Shown: positions 26,901 to 36,131, counted from the stretch's first letter. The stretch is DNA of 41,846 bases from Flavobacterium sp. UGB4466 (GCF_903469665.1 NZ_CAGKLC010000037.1:1-41846); one strand, 5' to 3'. Translations and numbers: made by a program. The notes: generated from the letters alone by a model not told the origin.

Positions 26901-29900
26901 AGTGAGATGTTTCCACAGGCATCAACAGCAGTCCAGGTTCTGGTTTGTGTATAGGAACCCGCACATCCACCAGGAGTAATAACATCTTTGTAAGTTAAGG
27001 ATGAAATAACGCCATTATTATCTGTTGCGGTGGCAGTAGCAAATACTGGTGTCGCAGGACAATTAATAGTAGAAGTTTGTGGCAGAGGATCAATTATTGG
27101 TTTAATAGAATCCCCGTCGATAATAGTAACTGATTTAGATATGGTACAAGAGTTTGCATCTGTAACCGTTACGGTATAAGTTCCGGCGGCTAAATTAGAA
27201 GCTGTAGCTGCTGTTCCACCAGACGGAGACCATAGGTAAGTATATCCTGGAGTTCCACCGGAAACAGTTACAGTAGCTGATCCCGTATTATCACCTCCAC
27301 AGCCTACATTCATTTGTGAAGTGGTAGCGGTTAGAATTGTTGGTTCAGTGATGGTAAAAGTTTTAGTGATGGAACAAAGATTTGCATCTTTTATGGTCAC
27401 GGTATATGTTCCGGCAGCTAAATTAGAAGCCGTTGCCGCAGATCCTCCGGATGGAGCCCAGGAGTAAGTATAGGCTCCGGTTCCTCCGGCAGGAGTTACC
27501 GTTGCAGAACCATTTGTTCCGGCATTACAAGATACATTCGTTTGTGAAGTTGTAGCAGTCAATGCAGCTGCAGGTTCGGTAATGGTTATAGTTTTAGTAA
27601 TCGTACAAAGATTAGCATCTTTAATCGTTACAGTGTAAGTTCCGGCTGCTAAATTAGAGGCTGTTGCTGCAGATCCTCCTGATGGTGCCCAGGAATAGGT
27701 ATAAGCTCCGGTTCCTCCTGTAGGTGTTACTGTTGCAGAACCTGTTGTATTTGATTTACAAAGTACGTTGGTTTGTGAGGTGGTTGCAGTTATAGCAGTT
27801 GGTTCTGTGATGGTAAAAGTTTTAGTAATCGTACAAAGATTAGCATCTTTAATCGTTACAGTGTAAGTTCCAGCTGCTAAATTAGAGGCTGTTGCTGCAG
27901 ATCCTCCTGATGGTGCCCAAGAGTAAGTATAGGCTCCGGTTCCTCCGGAAACTGTTACCGTTGCAGAACCTGTTGTTCCTGCATTACAAGCTACATTCGT
28001 TTGCGAAGTAGTAGCCGTTAGAGCTGCGGCAGGTTCGGTAATGGTTACAGTTTTAGTGATGGAACAAAGATTGGCGTCATTAATGGTTACCGTATAAGTT
28101 CCGGCAGCTAAGTTAGAAGCTGTTGCTGCTGATCCTCCAGATGGTGACCAGGAATACGTATAGGCTCCTGTTCCTCCTGTAGGGGTTACTGTTGCAGACC
28201 CTGTTGCATCTGATTTACAAAGTACGTTGGTTTGCGAAGTAGTTGCAGTTATAGTGCTTGGCTCTGTGATGGTAAAAGTTTTAGTAATCGTACAAAGATT
28301 TGCATCTTTAATGGTTACGGTGTATGTTCCGGCAGCTAAGTTAGAAGCCGTTGCTGCAGATCCTCCCGATGGAGCCCAAGAATAAGTATAAGCTCCGGTT
28401 CCTCCCGAAACGGTTACCGTTGCAGATCCTGTTGCTCCTGAATTACAAGACGCGTTGGTTTGCGAAGTAGTAGCCGTTAGAGCAGCTGCAGGTTCAGTGA
28501 TGGTAAAAGTTTTAGTGATGGTACACAGATTAGCATCTTTAATCGTCACAGTATACGTTCCGGCAGCTAAGTTTGAAGCGGTTGCTGCAGATCCCCCGGA
28601 TGGTGCCCAGGAATACGTATAGGCTCCTGTTCCTCCGGAAACTGTTACCGTTGCAGACCCCGTTGCATCTGATTTACAAAGTACGTTGGTTTGAGAAGTG
28701 GTAGCCGTTAGAGCTGCGGCAGGTTCAGTAATGGTTACGGTTTTAGTGATGGAACAAAGATTGGCGTCATTAATGGTTACTGTATAAGTTCCGGCAGCTA
28801 AGTTTGAAGCCGTTGCTGCTGATCCTCCAGATGGTGCCCAGGAATACGTATAGGCTCCTGTTCCTCCTGTAGGGGTTACCGTTGCTGACCCTGTTGCATC
28901 TGATTTACAAAGTACGTTGGTTTGCGAAGTAGTTGCAGTTATAGTGCTTGGCTCTGTGATGGTAAAAGTTTTAGTAATCGTACAAAGATTTGCATCTTTA
29001 ATGGTTACGGTGTATGTTCCGGCAGCTAAGTTAGAAGCCGTTGCTGCAGATCCTCCCGATGGAGCCCAAGAATAAGTATAAGCTCCGGTTCCTCCTGAAA
29101 CTGTTACTGTTGCAGACCCTGTTGCTCCTGAATTACAAGACGCGTTGGTTTGCGAAGTGGTAGCAGTTAATGCAGCTGCAGGTTCAGTGATGGTAAACGT
29201 TTTAGTGATGGTACACAGATTAGCATCTTTAATCGTCACGGTATACGTTCCGGCAGCTAAGTTAGAAGCGGTTGCAGCAGATCCCCCGGATGGTGCCCAG
29301 GAATACGTATAGGCTCCCGTTCCTCCAGAAACTGTTACTGTTGCAGATCCTGTTGCATCTGATTTACAAAGTACGTTGGTTTGTGAAGTAGTAGCCGTTA
29401 GAGCAGCTGCAGGTTCAGTGATGGTAAAAGTTTTAGTGATGGTACAAAGATTAGCATCTTTAATCGTCACAGTATACGTTCCGGCAGCTAAGTTTGAAGC
29501 CGTTGCTGCTGATCCCCCTGATGGTGCCCAAGAGTAAGTATAGGCTCCTGTTCCTCCGGAAACTGTTACCGTTGCAGATCCTGTTGCATCTGATTTACAA
29601 AGTACGTTGGTTTGCGAAGTGGTTGCGGTTAAAGCAGCTGAAGGCTCGGTGATGGTAAAAGTTTTAGTGATGGTACAAAGATTTGCATCTTTAATCGTTA
29701 CCGTATAAGTTCCGGCAGCTAAGTTTGAAGCCGTAGCGGCTGATCCCCCGGATGGTGCCCAGGAATACGTATAGGCTCCTGTTCCTCCTGAAACTGTTAC
29801 TGTTGCAGACCCCGTTGCATCTGATTTACAAAGTACGTTGGTTTGTGAAGTAGTTGCCGTTAATGCAGTTGAAGGTTCTGTGATAGTAAAAGTTTTAGTA

Positions 29901-32131
29901 ATCGTACACAGATTAGCATCTTTAATCGTCACGGTATACGTTCCGGCTGCTAAGTTTGAAGCCGTAGCGGCTGATCCTCCCGATGGTGACCAGGAATAAG
30001 TATAAGCTCCTGTGCCTCCTGCAGGTGTAACTGTCGCAGATCCCGTTGCATCTGATTTACAAAGCACGTTGGTTTGCGAAGTAGTTGCGGTTAAAGCAGC
30101 TGCAGGTTCAGTGATGGTAAAAGTTTTAGTGATGGTACAAAGATTGGCATCTTTAATCGTCACAGTATACGTTCCGGCAGCTAAGTTAGAAGCGGTTGCG
30201 GCAGATCCTCCAGATGGTGACCAAGAGTAGGTGTATGCTCCGGTTCCTCCGGTAGGTGTTACCGTTGCAGAACCTGTTGTACCTGATTTACAAAGTACGT
30301 TGGTTTGCGAAGTAGTAGCCGTTATTGCTGTTGGTTCTGTGATTGTGAAAGTTTTAGTAATCGTACAAAGATTGGCGTCTTTAATGGTTACTGTATAAGT
30401 TCCGGCAGCTAAGTTAGAAGCTGTTGCTGAGGTTTGTACTGGAGTTGTGTTCCAGGAGTAGGTATAAGGCGTAGTTCCTCCGGCAGGAGTTACCGTTGCA
30501 GAACCTGTTGTTCCGGCATTACAGGCCACATTAGTTTGTGATGTGGTAGCGGTTAAGGCAGCAGCCGGCTCTGTAATAATGATTTGTTTGGTACCGGTAC
30601 ATCCTTTAGAATCAGTAGCGGTTACAGTGTAAGTTCCGGCAGCCAAGTTAGAAGCCGTTGCTGAGGTTTGTACCGGAGTTGTATTCCAGGAGTAGGTATA
30701 AGGCGTACTTCCTCCCGAAGCAGTTACCGTTGCAGAACCTGTTGTTCCTCCTTTACATTTTACGTCAACATGAGAAGCGGCAGTTTCTGTTATCACAATG
30801 TTAGTTTGACTTACAACAACGGGTTTTGTATCAGAACAACCGGATTGTGTGTTTTGACCTTTAATGTAATAAGTTCCTACTGGCGCTGCAGTTGGGGTAT
30901 TGTACGGAATAGTAGCAGCTGCATCTTGCCAATAGGTGTAAGTGAGCCCTGAAGTACTTCCTGCGGTAACGGCTGGTAAAGTAAGGTTTGCAGTCCCATT
31001 TACACATACAGGCGCAGGATTAGTGATAACCAAAGTGTTTGTAGCAAAACTTTTTGCTTTTAAAAATACACCGGCATCCCATTTTTGATCTGATGCGTCG
31101 GCGATAGCCATTTTTATTTTATAATTTTGTCCAGGCGTAACAGCATAAGTAGCAGTAAGAACAACTGTTGAGCCGTCATATTCCATGGTTGTAGAAGCAG
31201 GAGGGTTGTTTACATAGTATGAATCGTTTACAGCAGGAAACGCAACATTGTTTACATTGGTTCCGGCAGAGTGTATGTTGTTTATGGTTACGGCATCACC
31301 GTTTGGCAATTGCGCAAGATTGATCGCGTTGTTGGTATAGGTTCCGGTAATTCCAGGACCACTTAAAAAGAATCCAAAGGCATCATTAAATTGTGTGTTT
31401 ACATATTCCAGATATTCTTCCGATGCAAAAACGAATTTGAATTCTACTAGATTTCCATCCGGGATAAAATTGAATTCTAATATAGAAGCATCACGCATCG
31501 TTCTACCAGAGATGGCACTCAAATCCTGATCATTTGCTTCACTTACCATCTCATCCGATTTGTTGGTATACGTATTCGGACCCATGGCAGAACTAATTTT
31601 ACCTGTTGATAAAAGAAGCCCTTCATCGATAGGAAAAGTTGAGGTTCCCTTGCTGAAATAACCCAATTGGCGGTCTCCAGCAGTGGCAGACCAGGTATGG
31701 TTGACCCAGGTCCAGGTGTTGTTGTTATTTCTGTAATAACCGAAACGAACATTACTTATGGTCAAACAGCCAGAGGTTAAGATATTGCGAACAAGTTGAT
31801 CCGCACTATAAGCATTATAACCTGTTGAGGAATTGGCGACATCAATAGAGCCGGCAACAGCTGCCAGTGCACTAACGGCCTCTGTAGAAGCTGCTGTTTT
31901 TGCTGTCTTTGAGGTTGCCTTGCTATATGGAAGAGTATTTCCATATCTAACAGGGATTTCCTGAGCAACAACTGCCGAAGAATACATGGCTAATCCTAAA
32001 ATTAAAATTAAAAATGATTTTAAACTAATTTTGGAAAAGGCATCTTGTTGAGCATTTTTGTGAAACGGGAAAAAATAGGTACCACATTTAATGAAATTTC
32101 CCACTTCTTGTAGAGTAGTTTTAGTTTTCAT
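23924..32131 (-). CDS. Giant SprB-like repeat adhesin with T9SS type B sorting domain
   Basis: Cell-surface adhesin, 2735 residues. N-terminus has about 39 residues before the hydrophobic core of an extended signal (LKSFLILILGLAMYSSAVVA). Residues about 95-370 match a choice-of-anchor L-type domain (LEFNFIPDGNLVEFKFVFAS). About 445-1670: 16 SprB-type repeats of 76-77 residues (AATASNLAAGTYTVTIKDAN). About 1755-2295: six 90-residue repeats, each with paired Cys (DACDTNVSNIVKVSG, VKDDCGNTS), HYR/Ig-like. Further Ig-like modules follow. The C-terminus from about 2640 (AFSPNGDGINDVF, VEIYNRWGVLVFET, GTYFYIINY) is a type B, gliding-associated sorting domain (TIGR04131-like). First gene of an operon with SprF-like and OmpA-like proteins. 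Probably mobile adhesin; ligand unknown. Confidence 0.93.
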   Translation of the reverse strand: MKTKTTLQEVGNFIKCGTYFFPFHKNAQQDAFSKISLKSFLILILGLAMYSSAVVAQEIPVRYGNTLPYSKATSKTAKTAASTEAVSALAAVAGSIDVANSSTGYNAYSADQLVRNILTSGCLTISNVRFGYYRNNNNTWTWVNHTWSATAGDRQLGYFSKGTSTFPIDEGLLLSTGKISSAMGPNTYTNKSDEMVSEANDQDLSAISGRTMRDASILEFNFIPDGNLVEFKFVFASEEYLEYVNTQFNDAFGFFLSGPGITGTYTNNAINLAQLPNGDAVTINNIHSAGTNVNNVAFPAVNDSYYVNNPPASTTMEYDGSTVVLTATYAVTPGQNYKIKMAIADASDQKWDAGVFLKAKSFATNTLVITNPAPVCVNGTANLTLPAVTAGSTSGLTYTYWQDAAATIPYNTPTAAPVGTYYIKGQNTQSGCSDTKPVVVSQTNIVITETAASHVDVKCKGGTTGSATVTASGGSTPYTYSWNTTPVQTSATASNLAAGTYTVTATDSKGCTGTKQIIITEPAAALTATTSQTNVACNAGTTGSATVTPAGGTTPYTYSWNTTPVQTSATASNLAAGTYTVTIKDANLCTITKTFTITEPTAITATTSQTNVLCKSGTTGSATVTPTGGTGAYTYSWSPSGGSAATASNLAAGTYTVTIKDANLCTITKTFTITEPAAALTATTSQTNVLCKSDATGSATVTPAGGTGAYTYSWSPSGGSAATASNLAAGTYTVTIKDANLCTITKTFTITEPSTALTATTSQTNVLCKSDATGSATVTVSGGTGAYTYSWAPSGGSAATASNLAAGTYTVTIKDANLCTITKTFTITEPSAALTATTSQTNVLCKSDATGSATVTVSGGTGAYTYSWAPSGGSAATASNLAAGTYTVTIKDANLCTITKTFTITEPAAALTATTSQTNVLCKSDATGSATVTVSGGTGAYTYSWAPSGGSAATASNLAAGTYTVTIKDANLCTITKTFTITEPAAALTATTSQTNASCNSGATGSATVTVSGGTGAYTYSWAPSGGSAATASNLAAGTYTVTIKDANLCTITKTFTITEPSTITATTSQTNVLCKSDATGSATVTPTGGTGAYTYSWAPSGGSAATASNLAAGTYTVTINDANLCSITKTVTITEPAAALTATTSQTNVLCKSDATGSATVTVSGGTGAYTYSWAPSGGSAATASNLAAGTYTVTIKDANLCTITKTFTITEPAAALTATTSQTNASCNSGATGSATVTVSGGTGAYTYSWAPSGGSAATASNLAAGTYTVTIKDANLCTITKTFTITEPSTITATTSQTNVLCKSDATGSATVTPTGGTGAYTYSWSPSGGSAATASNLAAGTYTVTINDANLCSITKTVTITEPAAALTATTSQTNVACNAGTTGSATVTVSGGTGAYTYSWAPSGGSAATASNLAAGTYTVTIKDANLCTITKTFTITEPTAITATTSQTNVLCKSNTTGSATVTPTGGTGAYTYSWAPSGGSAATASNLAAGTYTVTIKDANLCTITKTITITEPAAALTATTSQTNVSCNAGTNGSATVTPAGGTGAYTYSWAPSGGSAATASNLAAGTYTVTIKDANLCSITKTFTITEPTILTATTSQMNVGCGGDNTGSATVTVSGGTPGYTYLWSPSGGTAATASNLAAGTYTVTVTDANSCTISKSVTIIDGDSIKPIIDPLPQTSTINCPATPVFATATATDNNGVISSLTYKDVITPGGCAGSYTQTRTWTAVDACGNISLPVSQVIIVQDISAPTWSTAATSLNKTIECSDTAALTAAQALFPTATDACDTDVSNIVKVSGAFVASQGCANAGTYTNTWTVKDDCGNTSSTFTQVITIQDTSKPTWSTQTASLNKTIECSDTAALTAAQALFPTATDACDTNVSNIVKVSGAFVASQGCANAGTYTNTWTVKDDCGNTSATFTQVITIQDTSKPTWSTAAASLNKTVECSDTAALTAAQALFPTATDACDTNVSNIVKVSGAFVASQGCANAGTYTNTWTVKDDCGNTSDTFTQVITIQDTSKPTWSTQTASLNKTVECSDTAALTAAQALFPTATDACDTNVSNIVKVSGAFVASQGCANAGTYTNTWTVKDDCGNTSDTFTQVITIQDTSKPTWSTQTASLNKTVECSDTAALTAAQALFPTATDACDTNVSNIVKVSGAFVASQGCANAGTYTNTWTVKDDCGNTSATFTQVITIQDTSKPTWSTQTASLNKTVECSDTAALTAAQALFPTATDACDTNVSNIVKVSGSFVASEGCSNAGTYTNTWTVKDDCGNTSDTFTQVITIQDTSKPTFTGTLPADITVSCDAVPQPANMEASDNCSGNLPIVFSETKSNTENQCSTNYTLTRKWTTSDCSGNTISYTQIITVRDTTPPTGTAPVNVANLQTIADIPVGNPSDITNAVDNCSSTVNITVSDANNGGSGCDGSPYILTRTYTLTDCAGNKTLLTQTFTVQNKVSVSGVATNVNCSNGRTGSILVTNSPGSTVIIKNEKNETVGNTNLPAGTYTLTATSSVNKGNQACTATATVTITATPNETTNVSSTACNDDSTIINLLSLLPENTPTNGIWVDNSNTNSIQGNNFNPLGLAIGNYTFEYKIPDASCPRSIVLNMAINDDCKVLACGSIVVHNAFSPNGDGINDVFTIDSIGDTTCYPENDVEIYNRWGVLVFETHNYNNQTNAFDGISRGRTTVKQSDGLPTGTYFYIINYKSLDGNNVLQNNKKDGYLYLSK
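25245..26864 (-). repeat. Six near-identical 270-bp repeats in the adhesin
   Basis: The segment encoding DTSKPTWSTQTASLNKTVEC recurs with a strict 270-bp period (shared edges near 25500, 25770, 26040, 26310, 26580). Copies differ by few residues: DTS/DIS, SKP/SAP, QTAS/AAAS, AFVASQ/SFVASE. Near identity, including silent sites, indicates recent expansion or gene conversion. Confidence 0.92.
27120..30800 (-). repeat. Sixteen 228-231-bp SprB repeats in the adhesin
   Basis: I count 16 units of the LTATTSQTNVLCKSDATGSA type. Two three-unit blocks, about 28021-28710 and 28711-29400, carry the same order of unit variants (CKSDATG, CNSGATG, then the NDANLCSITKTV variant), offset by exactly 690 bp. 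The array thus grew by duplicating a block of three. Confidence 0.9.
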
Positions 32132-32632
32132 ATTTTAGGATTTTGTTTTTTGAAGTACTTGTGATATTTTAACAGAACCAAAGTTATAAGGTGTAATTAA
32201 TTTTGATTTTTTTTCTCCGTAACTAACCTAAAAACTCGTTGAAGTGTATTTTTTTTGTTAAATGAAGCGTTAAAAAATACTTTTTTTAGACATTTTTGAT
32301 AAATAAAAAAGGCTCTGAAATTTATATTTTCCATTAAAAACAGAATTTTAAAAATGGTTTAAATATTTAATATTCAATTATTTAGCTTGTTTTTTGAGAA
32401 TAGTACTACTATCGACTAAGTGCTTGATTTAATAGATGAAGAACACTTTTTGCTAAAAAGAGAGATTCTTCTTTTTTTGATTTTTGAGATTTTAGACTTA
32501 GGCGTTCTTTGTTAAAATTTTGTTTAAATGTTAACAGAAGTAAAAAAATGAAAAGGTTTAGAATTTCTTTTGTAAATTAGAAGTTCAATAAAAAAATCAT
32601 CTTCACTTAAGAAGTTTGTAAACCTTTTGCTT
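32132..32632. other. Divergent intergenic region, adhesin operon / polyP cassette
   Basis: A 501-bp very AT-rich gap with no gene on either strand. It must hold promoters for both directions. Minus-strand TTTG near 32184-32181 could be a -33 element for the adhesin, but no good -7 element follows. A 10-bp inverted repeat lies at 32551-32628. Confidence 0.5.
32551..32628 (+). promoter_or_regulatory. 10-bp inverted repeat ending 4 nt before the sixA-like start
   Basis: AAAAGGTTTA (32551-32560) pairs with TAAACCTTTT (32619-32628) around a 58-nt loop. The right arm covers the initiation region of the ATG at 32633. It could mask translation, but this is speculative. Confidence 0.3.
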
Positions 32633-33118
32633 ATGAAAAACTTAATTTTAATACGCCATGCAAAATCAAGTTGGGAAGCTCCGTTAAAAGATTTCGATAG
32701 ACCTTTAATGAAAAAAGGCATTTTAGACGCACACGATGTATCGTCTACAATTTTAGAGTTTCTTCCTAAAACTTATATAATGTGGAGTAGTACTGCTGCA
32801 AGGGCTCTGGAAACAGCGCTCATTTTTGCACAGAATATTTCATATCCTCTCGAAAGTATCATTTTTAAAGACGACCTTTATACCTTTGATGACAGACAAC
32901 TCGAAAAAGTTATCAAATCATGTGATAATAGTTTTGAAAGCGTTATTCTTTTTGGACATAACGAGGCTATTACAAATTTTGTTAATAAATTTGGGGATGT
33001 TTTTATCGAAAATGTACCTACGTCAGGCTTTGTATCACTACAGTTTGATGCCGAAAGCTGGGACAGCATTCATAAAGGTAAAACTCATAAAACAATTTTC
33101 CCCAAAGATTTAAAATAG
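32633..33118 (+). CDS. SixA-type phosphohistidine phosphatase
   Basis: 161 residues from the ATG at 32633; a TTG two codons upstream is unlikely. Histidine phosphatase superfamily: LILIRHAKSSWE puts the catalytic His at residue 9. SSTAARALETA supplies the second Arg region, and GHNEAI the second catalytic His. SixA removes phosphate from phospho-His. It stands only 5 bp before ppk1, followed by ppx, so the three genes form a polyphosphate cassette; PPK works through a phospho-His enzyme, which makes a functional link conceivable. The true substrate is unknown. Confidence 0.88.
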   Translation: MKNLILIRHAKSSWEAPLKDFDRPLMKKGILDAHDVSSTILEFLPKTYIMWSSTAARALETALIFAQNISYPLESIIFKDDLYTFDDRQLEKVIKSCDNSFESVILFGHNEAITNFVNKFGDVFIENVPTSGFVSLQFDAESWDSIHKGKTHKTIFPKDLK

Positions 33119-33123
33119 ATAAA

Positions 33124-35193
33124 GTGTACGAACAGAAATATATCGATAGAGAAAAAAGTTGGTTAGCGTTTAATGCAAGAGTACTTCAGGAAGCCGGAGA
33201 TAATTCAGTTCCACTTTTAGACAGGTTGCGTTTTGTTGGAATTTTTTCAAACAATTTAGATGAATTTTTTAGAGTTCGTTATGCTGCAATTCGACGATTA
33301 AGCCTTTCAGGGATTTCCGGTGAAAAATATTTAGGTGGTGTTTCAGCGCACCAATTAATTAAAGATATTACCGAAATTGTTATTCAGCAGCAATCTGAAA
33401 GTTTGCGTATTTTGGGAAATATCGAAGCAGAACTGGAAGCCGAAAATATCTTTATTATCAATGAAGATCAAATTACAAGAGATCAGGAGAGCTATCTGAA
33501 AGACTTTTTTGTTCAGAAGTTAAGCCCTGAATTGGTAACCATCATCTTAAATGATCTGGCAGAATTTCCTGTTCTTAAAGATACCTTGGGATATTTGGCA
33601 GTTCGTCTGGAAATGAATACCAATGACGAAGTTCGCTATGCTGTTATCGAAATTCCTAAAACGATAAACAGGTTTGTAGTGCTGCCGTCAGAAGATGATA
33701 AACAATATGTGATACTGATTGATGATGTTATCCGTTACAATCTGAAAAACATATTCAATATTTTCGATTACAAAAGTGTTTCGGCACATATGATCAAAAT
33801 TACGCGTGATGCCCAGTTGGATATCGACAGCGATTTGAGTAAAAGTATGCTTGAAAAAATTGCATCATCCGTAAAAGACAGAAGAATAGGAGAGCCCGTT
33901 CGTTTTATTTATGATAATTTGATTGAAGAAGATACATTGCGTTTCTTTTTGGATAAAATGAAAATCGTTGAAACCGATAGTATAATTCCGGGAGGGCGTT
34001 ATCACAACAGACGTGATTATATGAGTTTTCCTAATTTAGGCCGATACGATTTACTGTACAAACCAAACGAACCTTTACCAATTCCGGGTTTGAGTCTGGA
34101 AGGAAGTATTTTAGAAAAGATCAGTAAAAAAGATTATCTTCTGCATGCCCCATACCAGTCATTTTCTTATCTGACAAAGTTTTTACGTGAAGCTGCCCTG
34201 GATCCAAAAGTTACCAGTATAAAAATCACTTTATACCGTTTGGCAAAAAACTCACAGATTATCAGTTCCTTGATTAATGCTGCGAAAAATGGTAAAAAAG
34301 TAACGGTTCAGATCGAACTTCAGGCACGATTTGATGAGGCATCGAATATTTCCTATGCCGAGCAAATGCAAACGGAAGGAATTGATTTGATTTTTGGAAT
34401 TAAAGGTCTAAAAGTACACAGTAAAATTTGTGTGATCGAAAGAGTAGAAGAAGGAAAAACACGTCGTTACGGATTTATTTCAACCGGAAATTTTAACGAA
34501 TCGACGGCTAAAATTTACACCGATGTAACCTTGTTTACCTGTCATCAGCAAATTCTGAAAGATATTTCTAAAATATTCGAGTTCTTTGATATCAATTACC
34601 GAGTGCACCGATACAAACATTTAATAGTATCCCCACATTATACCCGAACAAAATTTATCAAATTAATCGATCGTGAAATTTTGCACGCGCTGGCTGGTAG
34701 GAAAACACATATTAAATTAAAAATGAACAGTTTGTCCGATTTTAAAATGATCGATAAATTGTATGAAGCCAGTAATGCGGGAGTTAAGATTCAACTTCAG
34801 GTAAGAGGGATTTGTTCGCTAATTCCGGGAATTCCGGGAATGAGTGAAAATATTGAAGCAATAAGTATCGTTGATAACTATCTGGAACATTCAAGGGTTT
34901 ATATTTTTGGAAATGCCGGATTGACCGAAGTATACATTTCATCAGCCGATTTTATGACTAGAAATCTTGACGGAAGAGTCGAAGTTACTTGTCCAATTTA
35001 TGATCTTCAAATAAAGAAAGAACTAATAGATAATTTTAATATTGCGTGGAAAGGGAATGTCAAAGTGAGATATCATTCCTATAAACTGGATAATAAATAC
35101 AAGCCTAGAAACCATCACGCTCCATTTAGAGCACAGTTAGAAACGTATAAGTACTATCAGAATAAAATAACAGTTCAGGAAGAAGTGGTGTAG
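33124..35193 (+). CDS. ppk1: Polyphosphate kinase 1
   Basis: 689 residues. Reversibly transfers the gamma phosphate of ATP to polyphosphate. The N-terminal domain starts YIDREKSWLAFNARVLQEAG, followed by NNLDEFFRVRYAAIRR. The two PLD-like catalytic domains carry the autophosphorylated His432 in GLKVHSKICVIE and His589 in LEHSRVYIFGNAG, plus FISTGNFNESTAKIY. The start is GTG, 5 bp after the previous stop; no closer ATG exists and the first residues look native. Middle gene of sixA-like/ppk1/ppx. Confidence 0.95.
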   Translation: MYEQKYIDREKSWLAFNARVLQEAGDNSVPLLDRLRFVGIFSNNLDEFFRVRYAAIRRLSLSGISGEKYLGGVSAHQLIKDITEIVIQQQSESLRILGNIEAELEAENIFIINEDQITRDQESYLKDFFVQKLSPELVTIILNDLAEFPVLKDTLGYLAVRLEMNTNDEVRYAVIEIPKTINRFVVLPSEDDKQYVILIDDVIRYNLKNIFNIFDYKSVSAHMIKITRDAQLDIDSDLSKSMLEKIASSVKDRRIGEPVRFIYDNLIEEDTLRFFLDKMKIVETDSIIPGGRYHNRRDYMSFPNLGRYDLLYKPNEPLPIPGLSLEGSILEKISKKDYLLHAPYQSFSYLTKFLREAALDPKVTSIKITLYRLAKNSQIISSLINAAKNGKKVTVQIELQARFDEASNISYAEQMQTEGIDLIFGIKGLKVHSKICVIERVEEGKTRRYGFISTGNFNESTAKIYTDVTLFTCHQQILKDISKIFEFFDINYRVHRYKHLIVSPHYTRTKFIKLIDREILHALAGRKTHIKLKMNSLSDFKMIDKLYEASNAGVKIQLQVRGICSLIPGIPGMSENIEAISIVDNYLEHSRVYIFGNAGLTEVYISSADFMTRNLDGRVEVTCPIYDLQIKKELIDNFNIAWKGNVKVRYHSYKLDNKYKPRNHHAPFRAQLETYKYYQNKITVQEEVV

Positions 35194-35240
35194 CGTAAGC
35201 GATTAATTAAAAACAATAAAAAATAAAATCATAAGTGAGC

Positions 35241-36131
35241 ATGATTAATATAAGGAAATTTGCAGCGATAGATATTGGATCGAATGCCATGAGGCTTCTG
35301 ATATCGAATGTTGTAGAACAAGATGGAAAAGAACCCCAATTTAACAAAAGTTCGCTTGTTCGTGTGCCAATTCGTTTGGGACAAGATGCCTTTACCGTAG
35401 GAGAAATTTCAGCAGAAAATATAGACCGAATGGTGGATGCCATGAAAGCATTCAACCTTTTGATGAAAGTACATAAAGTAGAACGTTATATGGCGTTCGC
35501 AACTTCGGCAATGCGCGAGGCCTATAATGCGAAGGAAGTTGTGGCATTAATCAAGAAAAAAGCCGATATAAAAATAGAAGTTATTGACGGTAAAAAAGAA
35601 GCCGCAATTATTGCTTCGACCGATTTACATCATCTCCTAAAAACAGATGAAACTTATCTTTTTGTGGATGTGGGTGGTGGAAGTACCGAGTTTACCTTAT
35701 TTTCTGACGGAAAAATGATCAATTCGAGATCTTTTAAAGCCGGAACCGTTCGTTTGTTAAATAATATGGTGCACGATGTAGTTTGGGATGAAATCGAAAA
35801 ATGGATCAAAACCAATACCGCTGATTATGAAGAAGTGACCCTGATTGGTTCGGGTGGAAACATCAATAAACTGTTTAAAATGTCCGGGAAACAGCAGGAA
35901 AAACCACTTTCGTACATTTATATCAATTCACAATATGCTTTTCTGAACTCCTTAAGTTATGAGCAAAGAATCGCCGAATTGGGATTAAACTCAGATCGTG
36001 CCGACGTAATTATTCACGCTACCAGAATTTATCTGAATGCTATGAAATGGAGTGGTGCACGCCAGATTTACGTTCCTAAAATCGGACTTTCTGATGGAAT
36101 TGTAAAAGCGATGTATTACGGTAAGATTTAG
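35241..36131 (+). CDS. ppx: Ppx/GppA-family exopolyphosphatase
   Basis: 296 residues from the ATG at 35241; a GTG 6 bp upstream is possible. Actin-like ASKHA fold: AAIDIGSNAMRLLISNV (phosphate 1), FATSAMREA, FVDVGGGSTEFTLFS (phosphate 2) and LIGSGGNINKLFKMSG. It is short: only the two actin-like lobes, without the C-terminal HD-like domains of E. coli Ppx. Removes terminal phosphate from polyP, or pppGpp 5'-phosphate; the sequence cannot separate these. The ppk1 neighbour favours polyP. Confidence 0.9.
   Translation: MINIRKFAAIDIGSNAMRLLISNVVEQDGKEPQFNKSSLVRVPIRLGQDAFTVGEISAENIDRMVDAMKAFNLLMKVHKVERYMAFATSAMREAYNAKEVVALIKKKADIKIEVIDGKKEAAIIASTDLHHLLKTDETYLFVDVGGGSTEFTLFSDGKMINSRSFKAGTVRLLNNMVHDVVWDEIEKWIKTNTADYEEVTLIGSGGNINKLFKMSGKQQEKPLSYIYINSQYAFLNSLSYEQRIAELGLNSDRADVIIHATRIYLNAMKWSGARQIYVPKIGLSDGIVKAMYYGKI

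Noticed and set aside
25245..30800. Plus-strand ORFs of 67-94 residues opposite the adhesin
   Set aside because: They are shadows of the repeat-coding strand and recur with the repeat period.
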